A DNA stretch of 64,000 nucleotides. Source: Myxococcota bacterium. GTDB lineage: Bacteria > Myxococcota_A > UBA796 > JAFGLY01. Numbering within the stretch: position 1 is the first letter of the stretch; the number at the start of each line of letters is the position of its first letter. Where the stretch lies: positions 57,413 to 121,412 of the forward strand of contig JAJRWT010000089.1 in assembly GCA_024276675.1 (NCBI GenBank). The letters run 5' to 3'. This document shows positions 17,560-25,625 of this stretch, piece by piece. The position numbers and the translations under genes are program-made. The notes under the pieces were generated by a model. The model made no database searches, was not told the origin of the DNA, and saw nothing but the letters and a program-made list of their open reading frames with translations.

Positions 17560-19065
17560 TTGAATCGGCTGTGCCGTTATGCCCTGATCCTGTTTTCTGT
17601 CTCCGTGGGATGCTCCCGCCAGCAGAGCGGCGGCGGTGCGGAGCCGTCCAGCAGGACAGGGGAGCTGGTGTTCCTTTACACCAACGACATGCACGGGCAT
17701 TTCCTCCCCGACGTCTGGGGGCGGGACAGCGCTGCACAGGCCATGGGCGGCTTCGAAAACCTTGACGCCCTGGCCAGGAGCCTTCGCCGAGATCACGGCG
17801 ACGAAAACCTGCTGATCCTCGACGGTGGCGACATCATGACCGGCACTCCTCTGTCAGACATGGTCTACCGGGGTGTGCCCGGTGCCGGGATCCTGGCACT
17901 CATGGAGATGGTGGGCTACGACGCCTGGGTTCTGGGCAACCACGACATGGACCGGGGTTGGGATGCCACCGCCGCCCTGGTGGCCGCCAGCCCCATGCCC
18001 GTACTTAGTTGCAACCTGGCCGGTCCCGAAGGTGGTCCTGCCTTTCCGGGGCAGGTGGACCACGTGGTGCTGGATGCCGCGGGGCTGCAAGTGGGGATCG
18101 TGGGTGTCACGACCGAGGATCTCTTTGGCTTGAATGTCACTGGAATCGACCAGCACGTGGTCATCTATCAGGCCGCCGAAGCGGTGGGCAGAGAAGCAGC
18201 AGAGTTGGATGGCCAGGTGGATTACCTCGTCTTGCTCTCTCATCTTGGCCTCGAAGCCGACAAGGACCTGGCCGCGGCCGTACCCCGCCTGGATCTCATT
18301 ATCGGCGGCCATTCCCATGATCGCCTGGAACGACCCGTTCGACAGGGGGACACCTGGATAGTCCAGGCAGGGAGCTACACCCGGGCAGCGGGGGTGCTGC
18401 GCGTGGAGACAGGCCCTGACGGGCCTGGAGTCCCCACGGGAGAGCTTACGGACCTGGTACCACGAAAGGACTGGGAGGAGCCTTCCCCGGAGCTGCGTGA
18501 ACTGGTTTCGACGCTACGGGATACCATCCAACTGGAGTATGGCGCTGTAGCGGGGAGGGCCACGGCAAGTTTCCATGCCAGGAAGGGTGAGCCCAAGCCC
18601 ATGGGCTGGTGGGCAGCCCGGGTTCTGAAGGACATCACCGGAGCCGATGCAGGCCTGATCAACTCCGGTGGGCTGCGCTCGGCATTCTCCAAGGGCCCAA
18701 TCACGAAACTCCAAGTCTACCAGGTTTTTCCTTTTGGCAACCAGTTGGTCACATTCCAGCTCTCCGGTTCGGAGTTCTCCCGAATGTTGGATTTCCAGGA
18801 CACCGGCAAGCACAGGCTGTTCATCGTGGGTCCGGAAACGGATGGGGCGGGTGACATCCGCCAGACGAGCGCTGCCACCTCCACCAAGCTGCCTGGTCTT
18901 CCCCTGGATGCCGCCAGGAGCTACACCCTGGCCACGAACATCTACGTGGCCAAGCAGTGGCGCAGGTACCTGGGGGTAGAGCCCCGACAGGTGGAGGTGC
19001 TGCCCATCACCATGTATGAAGCAGCGCTCAAGGCATTGGCGAACGAGCCCGCAAGTCCCCGCTGA
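17560..19065 (+). CDS. UshA-like 5'-nucleotidase/metallophosphoesterase lipoprotein
   Basis: 501 residues from TTG 17560, chosen because the product then begins with a clean lipoprotein signal (NRLCRYALILFSVSVGC). GTG 17488, overlapping the previous stop, is an alternative and would add 24 residues. The N-terminal metallophosphoesterase domain has all metal motifs: TNDMHGHF, LDGGDIMTG, LGNHDMDRG, LLSHLGLEAD and GGHSHDR. The C-terminal substrate-binding domain has NSGGLRSAF and FPFGNQLVTFQLSG. It is expected to hydrolyse nucleotides (5'-nucleotidase or UDP-sugar hydrolase) at the outer membrane or in the periplasm for salvage of phosphate and nucleosides. Length fits the family. Confidence 0.88.
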   Translation: MNRLCRYALILFSVSVGCSRQQSGGGAEPSSRTGELVFLYTNDMHGHFLPDVWGRDSAAQAMGGFENLDALARSLRRDHGDENLLILDGGDIMTGTPLSDMVYRGVPGAGILALMEMVGYDAWVLGNHDMDRGWDATAALVAASPMPVLSCNLAGPEGGPAFPGQVDHVVLDAAGLQVGIVGVTTEDLFGLNVTGIDQHVVIYQAAEAVGREAAELDGQVDYLVLLSHLGLEADKDLAAAVPRLDLIIGGHSHDRLERPVRQGDTWIVQAGSYTRAAGVLRVETGPDGPGVPTGELTDLVPRKDWEEPSPELRELVSTLRDTIQLEYGAVAGRATASFHARKGEPKPMGWWAARVLKDITGADAGLINSGGLRSAFSKGPITKLQVYQVFPFGNQLVTFQLSGSEFSRMLDFQDTGKHRLFIVGPETDGAGDIRQTSAATSTKLPGLPLDAARSYTLATNIYVAKQWRRYLGVEPRQVEVLPITMYEAALKALANEPASPR

Positions 19066-19090
19066 TGATCGCACAGGGCCCAAGGTCGCA

Positions 19091-19300
19091 TCATTCGGGA
19101 CTGTCCCATCGTGGAACGTGGTGGTCGGTGCTGGAAGGAGATTCCGCATGGGCGCCTTTTTCCAACCAGGTTTCCACCGGGTCCGCGGGTTGGGGGCCGG
19201 GGGGGGGGCGGGATCTGGACCAGGCCAGGTACCCCACTGCCATGGACAGGGAAAACTGCAGGAAGCACAGGTAGATCACGGCCCGCACCAAATTGCTCAT
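19091..19300 (-). CDS. Small single-pass membrane protein with Pro-rich tail (69 aa)
   Basis: 69 residues. ATG 19300-19298 has GGAG 5 nt upstream on the minus strand. One transmembrane helix (about 5-26, AVIYLCFLQFSLSMAVGYLA) is followed by a basic stop-transfer (SRSRPPP) and a Pro/Ser-rich soluble tail ending RWDSPE. I recognise no family. It sits in an otherwise empty gap between the UshA-like gene and the EamA-SPFH gene. The remaining 294 nt up to 19594 show no other gene I would support. Confidence 0.5.
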   Translation of the reverse strand: MSNLVRAVIYLCFLQFSLSMAVGYLAWSRSRPPPGPQPADPVETWLEKGAHAESPSSTDHHVPRWDSPE

Positions 19301-19594
19301 CTGGACTCCGCTGGATGCACCGGGGATCTCCGATACAGCCAGATATCTGGTTGCCCCGGCTTCGCGCAAGAACACCCGGGCCCCACCGGGGGGCCTGGGA
19401 GCCTTTTCCGGGTGGGAACTCGCTACGGCATGAGCTGGCTGCCTTTTTCCCGACGGCTCCTTGCATGAGGTACTCAAACGGGGCTCGGTGTCCCTGTTCC
19501 GCCAAGTGGTTCCGGCCACGGATCGCTGCTGCGGTCGAGGGGTAGCGGGATATTGAAGATTGCGCCCAGGGCTCCCAGGATTATAGTCTGTTCC

Positions 19595-21997
19595 ATGCGC
19601 CTCAATCGCCACATCCTGCTGGTACTGGGTGCCATGTTGGCTTTCTCCTTCATGGCGCTCTTCACCAGGCAGGCCAACATCCCCTTCCTCACGATTGCGG
19701 CCTGGCGTTCCCTGCTCGTGGCTGCGGCCTTTGCCGCCTGGACCGTCGCCGCTTCGCCCCGGCGCTGGCGTGCGCTTCGCCCGGAACCGACCACACTTCG
19801 CCATGGGCTGCTCTATGGCCTGGCGCTGGCCCTGGCCTCTTCCACTTTCGTGGGCGGCTACGCCTTCACCACCGTGGCCAACACGATATTCCTGCACAAC
19901 CTGGCGCCGTTGGCAGCATTTCCCCTGGCCTGGTGGCTCTTCGGCGAGCGGCCGGCGGCAAACGCAGTGACGGGCGCAGCCTTGGCAATCGCGGGCGTCG
20001 CTCTCCTGAGCGGAGTCTCACTCTTCAACCTGGGCCACTTCACCCACCCACGCTTCGTGCTGGGCGATTTCCTGGCCCTCGTGTCGGCCATGGGCTACGC
20101 CGCCGTGCTGGTGGCCACCCGTGCCGCTCGCCAGGCCGGCACGCCCATCGTGCAGACCCTCTACGTGGCATGGGCCACTGCCGCCGCGGCCCTGCTGTCC
20201 CTTGCCCTGGTCTCCGGGCAGTTAACCATATCGGCGGCGGACCTGTTCTGGGTGCTGCTCCTGGCCGTCCTTTGTACGAACCTGCCTTTCTACCTGCTCA
20301 ACCTGGGAATGCGGCAGGTCTCCGCGGGCATGGCCTCCGTTCTGTCCATGTCCGAAGTCCTCTTCGCCAGCCTGCTGGGCTGGTTGGTCTTCAGCGAGAT
20401 TCCGGCGCCTCTGGCCTGGTTCGGCGGGGCCCTGGTACTCGTGGGTGTGCTCTACGCGCTCTCCGTGCAGAGTGGAGCTTCGGCCAGGCAGCAGCCTGGA
20501 GGAGCCCGCCTTCCATCCGAATCCTGCATCACCCTTCGCTGGATGAGGCTCCTGCCATGGCTGGCCCTCCTCAATGTCGGTGCTCTGGCGGTGATGCTCT
20601 ACGGCCAGGAGACCGGCGCCCTGTTGGTATGGATAGCAGTCACTGCGATGCTGCGTCTGTTCCCTGTTCCCGCACTGTCCACCCTGGGAAGCAGGCGTTT
20701 CGGCCTGCTGCGCTGGGCATGGGTGCTGGGGCCCCTCCTGCTCTTGCTGCTGCTCTACCAGCGGGGTGGATGGGGGAGCCCGGAAACCTCCCTGGCCATC
20801 ATGGTGCCGGCCTTGTTGGCTCCCCTGCTGGATCGCCTGCTGCAGAATCGTGAGCAGGAGTCTGAACGGGACTGGAACCTGCTTCCAGGCGTGGCGGCTC
20901 TCTGCCTGGTCCTGAGCCAGGTCTTTCACTGGATGGGCCATTGGGGCGGAGCCGTGCTGCTGGTCCTGTCCGCGGCAGTCCTGGTGGCCACGGCCTGGGG
21001 GATGATAGCCGACGCCCTGGCCAAGGCCCTTCCCTTGCCCGGGCCTTCTGAGACCAGTGCATCCAGGCGTCTGGAGTACCTTCTCCGTCGCCTTGGGCGG
21101 CCCGTCCCGCTGCTCGTACTCCTGGGCCTGCTCTACCTGCTGGGCGGAGTCCGTTCGGTGCCCATGGGAGGCGTGGCAATCGTCGAGCGACTGGGGGCCC
21201 CGCTTCCACTACTGGAAGAGCCCGGTCTGCTCATTCGGCTCCCCCCACCATGGGAACGAGTGACAACCGTTGATTCCAGTTCTATCAAGCGCGTTGAACT
21301 GGTGGATCCCGATACCCCGCTTCTCTGCGGGGATCATTCGCTGGTGGCCATGCAGGCGGTTCTCCACTACCGGGTCGCGGATGCCTTCGAGTACACCTAC
21401 AACACTGCCGACCCACCAGCCGAGTTGCGGAGCCTGGGCAGGGCTGCAGTTGTGGAGACCGTCGGGCATATCTCCCAGGACACCATTCTGACCGACGGGC
21501 GAAGGCAGGTGGAAGAGAGCGTGCGGCAGTACACCCAGCAGGCCGTGGACCAGGTGGGCCTGGGAGCCGAAATCCTGGACGTCCATCTGGGTTCGGTTGC
21601 GGTGCCGGCCCAGGTCCTGGCCAGTTTTCTGGACGTCATATCCGCCGAAGAGGAAAAGCGTACCAGCATCAACCTGGCCGAGGCCTACGCTGCACAGGTC
21701 CTTCCGCGGGCCTATGGCGAGTCGGTTGCCAGGACCAGGAAGGCGGAAGCAGACGCGTTCAGACTTCTGGCCAGATCCCAGGGTTACAACGCTCGTCTGA
21801 GGGCTCAGCGGCAAGGAGGAATAGAATCCCTGGCCACCACGAGGTACAGGATCGAGATGGAGCATCTGGAGCAATCCCTGTCAGGGCAGGCCCTGGTTCT
21901 GGCACCCGCCCACAGGCGCCTGTGGCTGGGAACCGAGCCGATGTTCGGCCACGACTCCACAGACACGGTATCTGCCGCAGACAACACCAAGGAATAG
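19595..21997 (+). CDS. EamA (DMT) transporter fused to an SPFH/HflK-like domain
   Basis: 800 residues from ATG 19595 (TTG 19553 is an alternative). Residues about 1-305 form two EamA repeats of the drug/metabolite transporter family, ten helices beginning MRLNRHILLVLGAMLAFSFM, with SEVLFASLLGWLVFSEIP as the second-repeat signature. About 325-490 add several further helices. A helix near 500 (PLLVLLGLLYLLGG) leads into an SPFH domain: VERLGAPLPLLEEPGL, then ALLHYRV-type strand (MQAVLHYRVADAFEYTY), and a Glu/Ala/Arg helical region (KRTSINLAEAYAAQVLPRA), as in HflK. No stop or strong internal ribosome binding site separates the parts, so the fusion looks real. It leads a four-gene operon with hflC 6 nt downstream. 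HflKC complexes modulate FtsH; a transporter tied to one is unusual. Confidence 0.82.
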   Translation: MRLNRHILLVLGAMLAFSFMALFTRQANIPFLTIAAWRSLLVAAAFAAWTVAASPRRWRALRPEPTTLRHGLLYGLALALASSTFVGGYAFTTVANTIFLHNLAPLAAFPLAWWLFGERPAANAVTGAALAIAGVALLSGVSLFNLGHFTHPRFVLGDFLALVSAMGYAAVLVATRAARQAGTPIVQTLYVAWATAAAALLSLALVSGQLTISAADLFWVLLLAVLCTNLPFYLLNLGMRQVSAGMASVLSMSEVLFASLLGWLVFSEIPAPLAWFGGALVLVGVLYALSVQSGASARQQPGGARLPSESCITLRWMRLLPWLALLNVGALAVMLYGQETGALLVWIAVTAMLRLFPVPALSTLGSRRFGLLRWAWVLGPLLLLLLLYQRGGWGSPETSLAIMVPALLAPLLDRLLQNREQESERDWNLLPGVAALCLVLSQVFHWMGHWGGAVLLVLSAAVLVATAWGMIADALAKALPLPGPSETSASRRLEYLLRRLGRPVPLLVLLGLLYLLGGVRSVPMGGVAIVERLGAPLPLLEEPGLLIRLPPPWERVTTVDSSSIKRVELVDPDTPLLCGDHSLVAMQAVLHYRVADAFEYTYNTADPPAELRSLGRAAVVETVGHISQDTILTDGRRQVEESVRQYTQQAVDQVGLGAEILDVHLGSVAVPAQVLASFLDVISAEEEKRTSINLAEAYAAQVLPRAYGESVARTRKAEADAFRLLARSQGYNARLRAQRQGGIESLATTRYRIEMEHLEQSLSGQALVLAPAHRRLWLGTEPMFGHDSTDTVSAADNTKE

Positions 21998-22003
21998 AGC
22001 AAA

Positions 22004-22972
22004 ATGCGACTGAAGACCACCATGTACCTTTTCGGGGGGCTCATATTGGCCCTGGGGGCCGCATCTCTCTATACGGTCGACGCCCGAGAACTGGTCGTGG
22101 TCCTGTCCTTCGGCGCCCCCGTGCGGACCGTGTCCGATGCCGGACTGCACGTCCGTTGGCCGTGGCCGGTGAACGAAGTGGTCAGGTTGGATCGTCGCGC
22201 CCGCGTGTTGACCGTTTCACCATCGGAGCTTCTCACCAAAGACAAGAAAAACCTCGTGGTGGAGGCATTCGCGGTCTGGCAAGTATCGGAGCCGCAGAAG
22301 TTCATCGAGGCTTTCAGGAAGCCCGGCAGCGAGGGGCTGCGATGGGAGGAACTCCTGGAATCCGCGGCAATCAGGCTGTCGGACCTGGTGACCAGCCGCA
22401 TCGCATCAGCCCTTGGCCACAAGGAATTCAACGAGTTCCTCTCGGTGGAATCCCAGGGCACCGCAATGCTTCCCGACGAAGTGGCGACGGACGTGGCCAG
22501 CACAGCCGCGGACCGTTTTGGCATACATGTGCTGGACGTACGTTTGCGCCATCTGGGCCTGCCGCTGCAGAACGAACAGTCCATATACGAACGTATGAGA
22601 GCGGAAAGGCTGCGTATCGCCAATGCGTATCGCTCCGAGGGCGAAGAACAGGCCACCACCATCAAGGCAAAGGCTGATCGCCAGGCAGCCGAAATCCTGG
22701 CCGATGCCGAACGCGAATCAGCCGAGATCCTGGCCAGTGCCGAGGAAGCGGCAGCCCGTCTCTACGCCCAGACCTACAAGCAGGATCCGTCGTTCTATGG
22801 CTTCGTGCAGCGGCTTGACAGCGCTCGCGCAATCCTCACCGGTACCGGCCCAATGGATTCCGCCGGAGCCACCGGGAGCGACGCCACGACTCGGACCGTG
22901 GTGGTTCTGGACGACAAGAGTGAACTCTTCAGGGCATTGTTGGGGAAGGACCAGCCCGGGAGCGCCCAGTGA
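22004..22972 (+). CDS. hflC: HflC-like SPFH-domain protein
   Basis: 322 residues, ATG 6 nt after the fusion gene. It has an N-terminal membrane anchor (about 8-25, LFGGLILALGAASLYTV) and an SPFH domain starting RELVVVLSFGAPVRTV with DAGLHVRWPWPVNEVVRLDRR. DKKNLVVEAFAVWQVSEP is the family core, and a long Ala/Glu coiled coil (IKAKADRQAAEILADAERES) follows. This is the HflC layout. HflK and HflC form a large cage around FtsH in the inner membrane and limit its access to membrane substrates. ftsH itself lies 8 kb downstream. It overlaps the next gene at GTGA. Confidence 0.87.
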   Translation: MRLKTTMYLFGGLILALGAASLYTVDARELVVVLSFGAPVRTVSDAGLHVRWPWPVNEVVRLDRRARVLTVSPSELLTKDKKNLVVEAFAVWQVSEPQKFIEAFRKPGSEGLRWEELLESAAIRLSDLVTSRIASALGHKEFNEFLSVESQGTAMLPDEVATDVASTAADRFGIHVLDVRLRHLGLPLQNEQSIYERMRAERLRIANAYRSEGEEQATTIKAKADRQAAEILADAERESAEILASAEEAAARLYAQTYKQDPSFYGFVQRLDSARAILTGTGPMDSAGATGSDATTRTVVVLDDKSELFRALLGKDQPGSAQ

Positions 22973-23832
22973 AACGTTATCTCGCGGGGTTGGCGCTCGG
23001 CCTGATGCTGTTGTGGGCGACAACCGGAATCATGTTCGTCAACACCGGCGAGGAAGCCCTCGTCTATCGTTTCGGGGCCATCACCAGGACATGTGGTGCG
23101 GGTCTCCACCTGCGGCTGCCCTTTCCCATCGAACAGGATGAGCGCAGCAATGTCACCGAGGTCCGGCGCGTGGAACCAGGAGAAGTTCGCCTGCTCACGG
23201 GTGACTACAACCTGGTGGCCCTGGACCTGGTAGTTCAGTACACGGTGGCTGATCCTGTCGCCATGGTGTTGTCCGTAGACCAGCCCCAGGCCGTGATATC
23301 GGCCCAGGTGATGAGCGCGGCCACTTCCACCGTGGCGAGCATGGAGGTCGACGAACTGTTGACGACCGGGAGGGCGGCCCTGCAGCGGCGCGTGATGTCG
23401 ACAGCCCAGGGGGCTCTGGACGACCTGGTGCTGGGAGTGAGGTTGATGGCGGTGGACATCCGGGAGCTGGTTCCGCCGCCGGCGGTGGTGGATGCCTTCA
23501 ACGATGTCTCCTCCGCCAGGGGTGATCGTGAAACGATAGCTCTCTCCGCCGAAGCCTACACTTCCAAGCTGCTTCCCGATGTTCGCGGACGGGCCGCCCG
23601 CAAGCTGGAGGATTCCAGGGCCCGTGCAAGCCAGATATTGGCCCAGGCAGGGGCTCGCACCAACCGGTTCAGGGTACTGCTGGATGCCTGGCTGGAAGAT
23701 CCAGAGCCCGTCGGAAGGGACATGTACCTTTCCTTTCTCGATGACGTCTCCCCGTATCTTGACATAATGGTTGTCCCGCGGGGCACCGAGGTCGTGATTC
23801 CACAAGCCAAACTGGGCAAGAAACTCCAATGA
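22969..23832 (+). CDS. Third SPFH-domain protein (HflK-like)
   Basis: 287 residues; the GTG start overlaps the hflC stop (GTGA). N-terminal helix (about 5-22), then FVNTGEEALVYRFGAITRT and GAGLHLRLPFPIEQ, typical SPFH entry strands. VALDLVVQYTVADPVAMVLS and STVASMEVDELLTTGRAALQ match HflK, with a short helical arm afterwards. It lacks the Gly-rich N-terminal cytosolic arm of E. coli HflK. With the EamA fusion and hflC it makes three SPFH subunits in a row, so a three-component ring is plausible. The stop overlaps the next ATG (ATGA). Confidence 0.83.
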   Translation: MKRYLAGLALGLMLLWATTGIMFVNTGEEALVYRFGAITRTCGAGLHLRLPFPIEQDERSNVTEVRRVEPGEVRLLTGDYNLVALDLVVQYTVADPVAMVLSVDQPQAVISAQVMSAATSTVASMEVDELLTTGRAALQRRVMSTAQGALDDLVLGVRLMAVDIRELVPPPAVVDAFNDVSSARGDRETIALSAEAYTSKLLPDVRGRAARKLEDSRARASQILAQAGARTNRFRVLLDAWLEDPEPVGRDMYLSFLDDVSPYLDIMVVPRGTEVVIPQAKLGKKLQ

Positions 23833-25325
23833 AGTCAACCAAGCCACCCGGGCCACTCAAACAACTGCGCGTGATAATCGCTGTTATTGCACTTCTGAAC
23901 GTCGTCGTCGTGGGCTGGTTGTTGCTGCGCAACCCCAAGGGGGAGCAGAATGGAAGCCTGTCCAGGGCAATGGACTCGTTGATGGCAGACCACTCCATGG
24001 AGAGTGCCAGATACGATCTCAGTGACATGGCGTCGGATTTGAACGTCGTGCTCATCTCCATGGATGCCCTCCGCTGGGACCGTACGGGAATATCGGGCAA
24101 CGAGAAGGGCTTGACTCCAAGTCTGGACGCATTTGCCGATGAGGCCGTGGTTTTCCATGCTGCCGTGACCGCGGCTCCATGGACCCTCCCTTCCCACATG
24201 TCCGTCTGGACCGCCCGCTGGCCCTCCGTCCATGGAGTCACCAACAAGCTGCGGCTGCTCTCCCAGGATCAGCTCGTGCCCACGCAGCTCTCTCCCGGCA
24301 TCCAGACCTTTCCCGACCTGCTCATCCTCAACGGCTGGACCGCCGGGGCGTTCACGGGGGGGGCGGGAGTCCAGGCCAGCTACGGTTTCGGGCGGAACTT
24401 CGACGCCTACCTGGACGACCGCTATTTTGCGGGAATGGACTACAGCATTCCTGCTGCACTGGAGTGGCTGGAGCAGAATCGTGACAAGCGTTTTTTCCTG
24501 TTTCTGCATGGCTACGACAGCCATGGACAGTACCCGCTGGCGGAGAGTTCCCTGGAGGAGATCGCAGCCGACTATCACGGCAACCTGGACGGATCCGTGA
24601 AGGAACAGGCGCGCCTGCGTGAGCTGGGTCTGAAAGCCATTGGAAACCCCGGGGATTCTCCCGACCTCACGGGAGTCCTGGACGAGGAAGACACCCGCTT
24701 CCTTCGCGAGATCTACGACCGGAAGGTCCGTGACGCCGACCAGAGAGTGGGGAGCTTCCTGGCGAAGTTCAGGGCCATGGGTCTGCTGGACCATTCCCTG
24801 GTGGCCATAATGTCGGATCACGGGGACGAATTGATGGAGCATGGGTCCATCGACCACGGAGCCACGCTCTACGAGGAGCAGCTTCACGTCGTCATGATGA
24901 TTCGTTTCCCCGGGTACGCCAGGCGGCAGGACATCCAGACTCCAGTCCGGCTTCTGGATCTCTTCCCCACGGTCTTCGACGCCCTGGGATTGGAGCAGCC
25001 ACCAGGCGTGGATGGCAAGAGCCTGCTACCCCTGCTTCGGGGGCAGGAGATGGACCTGCCCGTGTTCTCCGAGACAGACTACAGGCTCTACGTTCACCAG
25101 AGAATGACCAGGCGCGGCTCACTGAAGTTGATCCTGGATCTTGCTGACGGCGAAAAACAGCTTTTTGACCTGGAAAAGGACTCCGGTGAACAGAAGGACA
25201 TAAGCTCCTCCGACCCTCGCAGCACCTATGAGCTGGAACAGAACCTCCGGGCCTGGATGGACAAGACCAGGACCAACCCCCAGGATTACCTTGGAATCCA
25301 CCAGAAACCCATCACGCTTTTCTGA
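23829..25325 (+). CDS. Membrane-anchored sulfatase/alkaline-phosphatase superfamily protein
   Basis: 498 residues, ATG overlapping the upstream stop. An N-terminal transmembrane helix (about 14-32) anchors a large periplasmic domain of the sulfatase family: LNVVLISMDALRWDR (first metal Asp), TLPSHMSVWTARWPSVHGV (nucleophile region), VAIMSDHGDELMEH (second metal site Asp-His) and VRLLDLFPTVFDALGL. The nucleophile position reads T-L-P-S-H rather than C/S-x-P-x-R, so it cannot carry formylglycine and should behave as a Thr-dependent phosphoryl or phosphoglycerol transferase or phosphodiesterase. It closes the four-gene SPFH operon, suggesting a role in envelope lipid or glycan modification within the same membrane microdomain; that link is inference. 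Confidence 0.82.
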   Translation: MKSTKPPGPLKQLRVIIAVIALLNVVVVGWLLLRNPKGEQNGSLSRAMDSLMADHSMESARYDLSDMASDLNVVLISMDALRWDRTGISGNEKGLTPSLDAFADEAVVFHAAVTAAPWTLPSHMSVWTARWPSVHGVTNKLRLLSQDQLVPTQLSPGIQTFPDLLILNGWTAGAFTGGAGVQASYGFGRNFDAYLDDRYFAGMDYSIPAALEWLEQNRDKRFFLFLHGYDSHGQYPLAESSLEEIAADYHGNLDGSVKEQARLRELGLKAIGNPGDSPDLTGVLDEEDTRFLREIYDRKVRDADQRVGSFLAKFRAMGLLDHSLVAIMSDHGDELMEHGSIDHGATLYEEQLHVVMMIRFPGYARRQDIQTPVRLLDLFPTVFDALGLEQPPGVDGKSLLPLLRGQEMDLPVFSETDYRLYVHQRMTRRGSLKLILDLADGEKQLFDLEKDSGEQKDISSSDPRSTYELEQNLRAWMDKTRTNPQDYLGIHQKPITLF

Positions 25326-25391
25326 CTGCCGTGGCTTCTGGGATTTGTGGGCAGTCGCAGGCAGGTTGTCGTAGAAAACTTGGAGACAGAC

Positions 25392-25616
25392 ATGGAAGAG
25401 CAACAATATTCAGGGTCGCGAGGCTCAGGGAAAGAATCGGCTCCAGCATGGAGCCTGGACCCGGAACTGCGGCAGATACTGGTCTGCCCCGCCTGCAAGG
25501 GTGACTTGCAGGATCGCCACCGGGGGCTGGCCTGCCTCCCATGCGGCCTGCTCTACCCGGTGGTGGATGGGATCCCATGGATGATCGAGGAAGAAGCCGA
25601 ATCTTTGACTCCATGA
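25392..25616 (+). CDS. Trm112-family zinc-ribbon-like small protein
   Basis: 74 residues from ATG 25392 (GGAGACAGAC upstream). After a polar N-terminal arm, the Trm112/YcaR pattern appears: LRQILVCPACKGDL, then GLACLPCGLLYPVVDGIPWM. The pairs CPAC and CLPC form a possible zinc site. Bacterial members are often paired with glycosyltransferases or methyltransferases and may stabilise them. The GT9 gene starts 9 nt downstream, so a partnership is likely. Confidence 0.8.
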   Translation: MEEQQYSGSRGSGKESAPAWSLDPELRQILVCPACKGDLQDRHRGLACLPCGLLYPVVDGIPWMIEEEAESLTP

Positions 25617-25625
25617 GGCCAGGGC

